The translations under genes were made by a program, and so were the position numbers. The notes under the pieces are model-generated. The model searched no databases. It had not been told where the DNA came from and saw only the letters and a list, made by a program, of their open reading frames with translations. A DNA stretch of 64,000 nt, taken from positions 186,001 through 250,000 of the forward strand of contig CAWDKV010000003.1 in the NCBI GenBank assembly GCA_963803015.1, read 5' to 3'. Shown here piece by piece: positions 61,703 through 64,000 of this stretch; within the stretch, counting starts at the first letter, position 1, and every line of letters begins with the position of its first letter. Source of the DNA: Berkiella sp963803015 (GTDB taxonomy: Bacteria > Pseudomonadota > Gammaproteobacteria > Berkiellales > Berkiellaceae).

Positions 61703-63277
61703 TTAATGTCGGAAATGCCGAATTCCGGTGAAAATCATGGATATCCCTAATTCGTTTGCACATTGAATCACTTCTTGATCGCGCTTTGAACCGCCCGGTT
61801 GAACAATGCTCGTCGCCCCTAATGCATGGGCTTTCTCTACATTATCCTGGAACGGAAAAAAGGCATCTGATGCCATGGCCGCACCCTTTAGCGATAAATT
61901 GGCTTGCGCTGCTTTAAGCGCTGCAATTTCCGTGCTAAAAATCCTAGACATTTGGCCTGCACCGATGGCCAGCGTTTGTCCTTCTTTGGCAAAGACAATG
62001 GCATTTGATTTGATGTATTTGATGCAGCTCCAAGCAAATTGTAAATCTTTGAGTTCTTCTGCTGTCGGTTGTCGCTTGGTTACAACTTCGAAATTTATCG
62101 CACCAGGATTATCCCAGGTTTGTACTAAGACGCCTCCCTTTACACTTCGCATTTCAAATGGTTGATCTGATTCTTCATTTGACGTATGTAATGCTTGATA
62201 TTGTAATAAGCGGCAATTTTCTTTTTTAGAGGCAAGTGTTTTTGCTAGCGGATCAAAGCCTGGTGCAATCATGACTTCTACAAACTGTTTAGCAAAAATG
62301 TGTTGCAGTAATCCGGCATCAACTTCATGATTAAAAGCAATGATGCCGCCAAAAGCAGAAATGGGATCACAAGCGAGTGCTTTATCATAAGCATGTAACA
62401 AGCTCTTTCCTATCGCTATGCCGCAAGGGTTAGCATGCTTGACAATAACACAAGCCGGTTCACTAAAGGATTTCACACACTCTAAGGCAGTATCTGCATC
62501 AGCAATGTTATTATAAGACAACTCTTTTCCCTGAAGCTGTAAACTAGCAGTGATGCTGTCTAAAGGGGGAGAGTTTTCCTGATAAAATGCCGCTTTTTGA
62601 TGCGGATTTTCGCCATAACGTAAAGGGATTTTAAGGGTAAACTGCTTGGATAAAGTTTTTCCAAAGCCATTTGATTCTTGATTATCTCGTTTACTGAAGA
62701 AATTGGCGATATGCGCTTCATAATCTGCAGTATGAGAGAAAGCTTTACTGGCAAAATAAAAACGCATGGATTCATCAATGGCGCCTTGGCCTTTATTCAA
62801 GACTTCAATAAAGGAAGCATAATCATTGGGATCGACTAGAGGCAAACACCATTCATAATTTTTAGCCGCACCACGCAGCAAAGTTGGGCCACCAATATCG
62901 ATGTTTTCAATGATTTCTTTTAGGACAGCTCCTTTTTGCGAACTGACCCGCTGAAAAGGGTACAAATTCACAACTACCAAATCGATGTCTGGAATGTTGT
63001 GCGCTAGCATGATATCACTATCAATGTCTCTGCGACCTAAGATCCCACCATGAATTTTGGGGTGCAAGGTTTTCACTCTGCCATCCATCATTTCTGGGAA
63101 GCCGGTATATTTCTCTACAGGAATAACGGGCAAGCCGTGTTCAGCTAATAATTTTGCCGTATTGCCAGTAGAAATTAATTCTACACCTCGTAAATGGAGT
63201 GCTTCAGCTAGTGCGATGATGTTGGTTTTATCATAAACACTAAGTAAAGCGCGTTGAATAATAGTGGATTCATGCAT
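61703..63277 (-). CDS. purH: Bifunctional AICAR transformylase/IMP cyclohydrolase
   Basis: 524 residues. The N-terminal MGS-like cyclohydrolase domain (ALLSVYDKTNIIALAEAL, STGNTAKLLAE, GRVKTLHPKIHGG) is followed by the AICARFT domain from about residue 200 (LRYGENPHQKAAFYQ, VKHANPCGIAIG, KSNAIVFAKEGQTLAIGAGQ). It catalyses the last two steps to IMP. It leads the purH-purD pair; fis lies 22 bp upstream on the same strand. Confidence 0.97.
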   Translation of the reverse strand: MHESTIIQRALLSVYDKTNIIALAEALHLRGVELISTGNTAKLLAEHGLPVIPVEKYTGFPEMMDGRVKTLHPKIHGGILGRRDIDSDIMLAHNIPDIDLVVVNLYPFQRVSSQKGAVLKEIIENIDIGGPTLLRGAAKNYEWCLPLVDPNDYASFIEVLNKGQGAIDESMRFYFASKAFSHTADYEAHIANFFSKRDNQESNGFGKTLSKQFTLKIPLRYGENPHQKAAFYQENSPPLDSITASLQLQGKELSYNNIADADTALECVKSFSEPACVIVKHANPCGIAIGKSLLHAYDKALACDPISAFGGIIAFNHEVDAGLLQHIFAKQFVEVMIAPGFDPLAKTLASKKENCRLLQYQALHTSNEESDQPFEMRSVKGGVLVQTWDNPGAINFEVVTKRQPTAEELKDLQFAWSCIKYIKSNAIVFAKEGQTLAIGAGQMSRIFSTEIAALKAAQANLSLKGAAMASDAFFPFQDNVEKAHALGATSIVQPGGSKRDQEVIQCANELGISMIFTGIRHFRH

Positions 63278-63299
63278 GGAAGAGTGCCCCTCAATAACG

Positions 63300-63578
63300 T
63301 TATTCTAGTCCTAGCTCACCCAGTTTTTTTCTGAGAGTGCCTCTTGCAAGCCCTAACCACTGGGCCGCTTTACTTTGATTGCCACCGGCTTTTGCTAACA
63401 CAATTTTTAATAAACCTAATTCTACTTCTTTGATCACAAGTTCATAGAGTCCTTGTGCTGGTTGACCATCTAGTGTGGAAAAATAAGCTTCCATGGTGTG
63501 TCCAACGACTTCGCGTAGAGGAGCCTGAGATGACGGTTGTTCTAGTAAAGGATGACTTAAAGGAAGCGTTTCAGTCAT
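63300..63578 (-). CDS. fis: DNA-binding protein Fis
   Basis: 92 residues, slightly shorter than E. coli Fis (98). The C-terminal helix-turn-helix GNQSKAAQWLGLARGTLRKK matches the Fis family; the N-terminal beta-hairpin part is divergent. Fis bends DNA and controls rRNA genes, recombination and growth-phase expression. It overlaps the end of dusB by 8 bp, the conserved dusB-fis order. Confidence 0.93.
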   Translation of the reverse strand: MTETLPLSHPLLEQPSSQAPLREVVGHTMEAYFSTLDGQPAQGLYELVIKEVELGLLKIVLAKAGGNQSKAAQWLGLARGTLRKKLGELGLE

Positions 63579-64000
63579 GTGTCCTCTCCATCACTTGTGT
63601 AAAAAAAGCCTCAACTGCGTCAAGTTGGGCTTGTGCTTCAGTTAATTCGTTAAAATATTGACGAAAAGCGCCAGCATGCGGTTGGCCTTTGCTATACCAG
63701 GAAATATGTTTGCGCGCGACTAAAACGCCACGGGTTTCGCCATAAAAAGCGTATAAATTTTTTAAGTGGTTTATCATCAGATCTTGAATGAACATAAGGG
63801 TGGGGGGCGCACTGATCGTTCCCTCTTTAATGAAATGAATGATTTCATTAAAGATCCAAGGTTTTCCTTGTGCTGCGCGTCCAATCATGATGGCATCTGC
63901 TTGGGTTTTTTGAAGTACTTCCAGCGCTTTTTCAGGGGAGGTAATATCACCATTTGCAATAATAGGAATAGAAACGGCTTGTTTGATGTCAGCAATGGTC
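63571..64000 (-). CDS. dusB: tRNA-dihydrouridine synthase B, partial
   Basis: The C-terminal 142 residues are present; the start is beyond the right edge of the window. The frame begins TIADIKQAVSIPIIANGDIT, continues through ADAIMIGRAAQGKPWIFNEI, the DUS flavin-phosphate region, and has HISWYSKGQPHAGAFRQYFN near the end. DusB reduces uridines in the tRNA D-loop using FMN. An internal ATG at 63888 is not the real start. Coupled to fis. Confidence 0.93.
   Translation of the reverse strand, partial: TIADIKQAVSIPIIANGDITSPEKALEVLQKTQADAIMIGRAAQGKPWIFNEIIHFIKEGTISAPPTLMFIQDLMINHLKNLYAFYGETRGVLVARKHISWYSKGQPHAGAFRQYFNELTEAQAQLDAVEAFFTQVMERTHD

Noticed and set aside
1..64000. tRNA, rRNA or tmRNA genes
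   Set aside because: No cloverleaf or rRNA signature was recognised in any gap; only 6S RNA was supported.

Overview
The window looks like chromosome of an AT-rich gammaproteobacterium of the Legionellales type (Coxiella, Berkiella or Aquicella neighbourhood). This is inferred from E. coli/Pseudomonas-like housekeeping gene order combined with ankyrin-repeat proteins, a eukaryotic-type protein kinase, very large coiled-coil proteins and a run of paralogous small outer-membrane barrels. No rRNA, tRNA, CRISPR array or phage genes were seen.

Bases 1-11.6 kb form an accessory island. It holds the broken 3' end of an unknown gene, two identical 1395-bp insertion sequences (615-2009 and 7831-9225), a long ankyrin protein with a recent 297-bp internal tandem duplication, a RAYT (REP-associated tyrosine transposase) element bounded by perfect 26-bp inverted repeats, a second ankyrin protein, a small inverted-repeat-flanked element and a protein kinase. 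These are candidate host-directed effectors.

Bases 11.6-27.4 kb are mostly metabolic. There is a DUF885 peptidase-like gene, then pyrX (a dihydroorotase-like protein lacking catalytic residues), pyrB, ruvX and yqgE in the Pseudomonas arrangement, followed by rsmE, ahcY and metK. A thioredoxin-fold gene diverges from metK, and a five-gene carbon operon tkt-gap-pgk-pyk-fba follows. Bases 27.5-36.8 kb hold lineage-specific genes: two small proteins, a 1091-residue Pro-rich/coiled-coil protein with NPA repeats, and a predicted membrane protein. They surround the tesA/ybbA/ybbP cluster.

Bases 36.8-48.2 kb carry rpiA, an EVE-domain gene and fau, then the 6S RNA gene (not visible as an ORF, recognised by structure and synteny) and zapA. 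Divergently from zapA run ygfB-pepP-ubiH-ubiI-gcvT-gcvH-gcvPA-gcvPB, as in E. coli. gcvT is split by a 1-base frameshift. Bases 48.3-53.0 kb hold five tandem outer-membrane beta-barrel genes, one with a histidine-rich N terminus. Bases 53.1-59.5 kb carry rppH-ptsP-tauE-lgt-thyA-folA-DUF374; rppH and ptsP contain four apparent +1 frameshifts within about 760 bp. The window ends with mutM, purD, purH, fis and a partial dusB on the minus strand.

The less expected signals are five 22-23-bp iterons in the IS, insertion of one IS copy into the loop of an 18-bp-arm palindrome, an intergenic family of long palindromes, a duplicated short motif in the kinase tail, the frameshift cluster, and strong over-representation of GGGATCCC, always encoding Gly-Ile-Pro.
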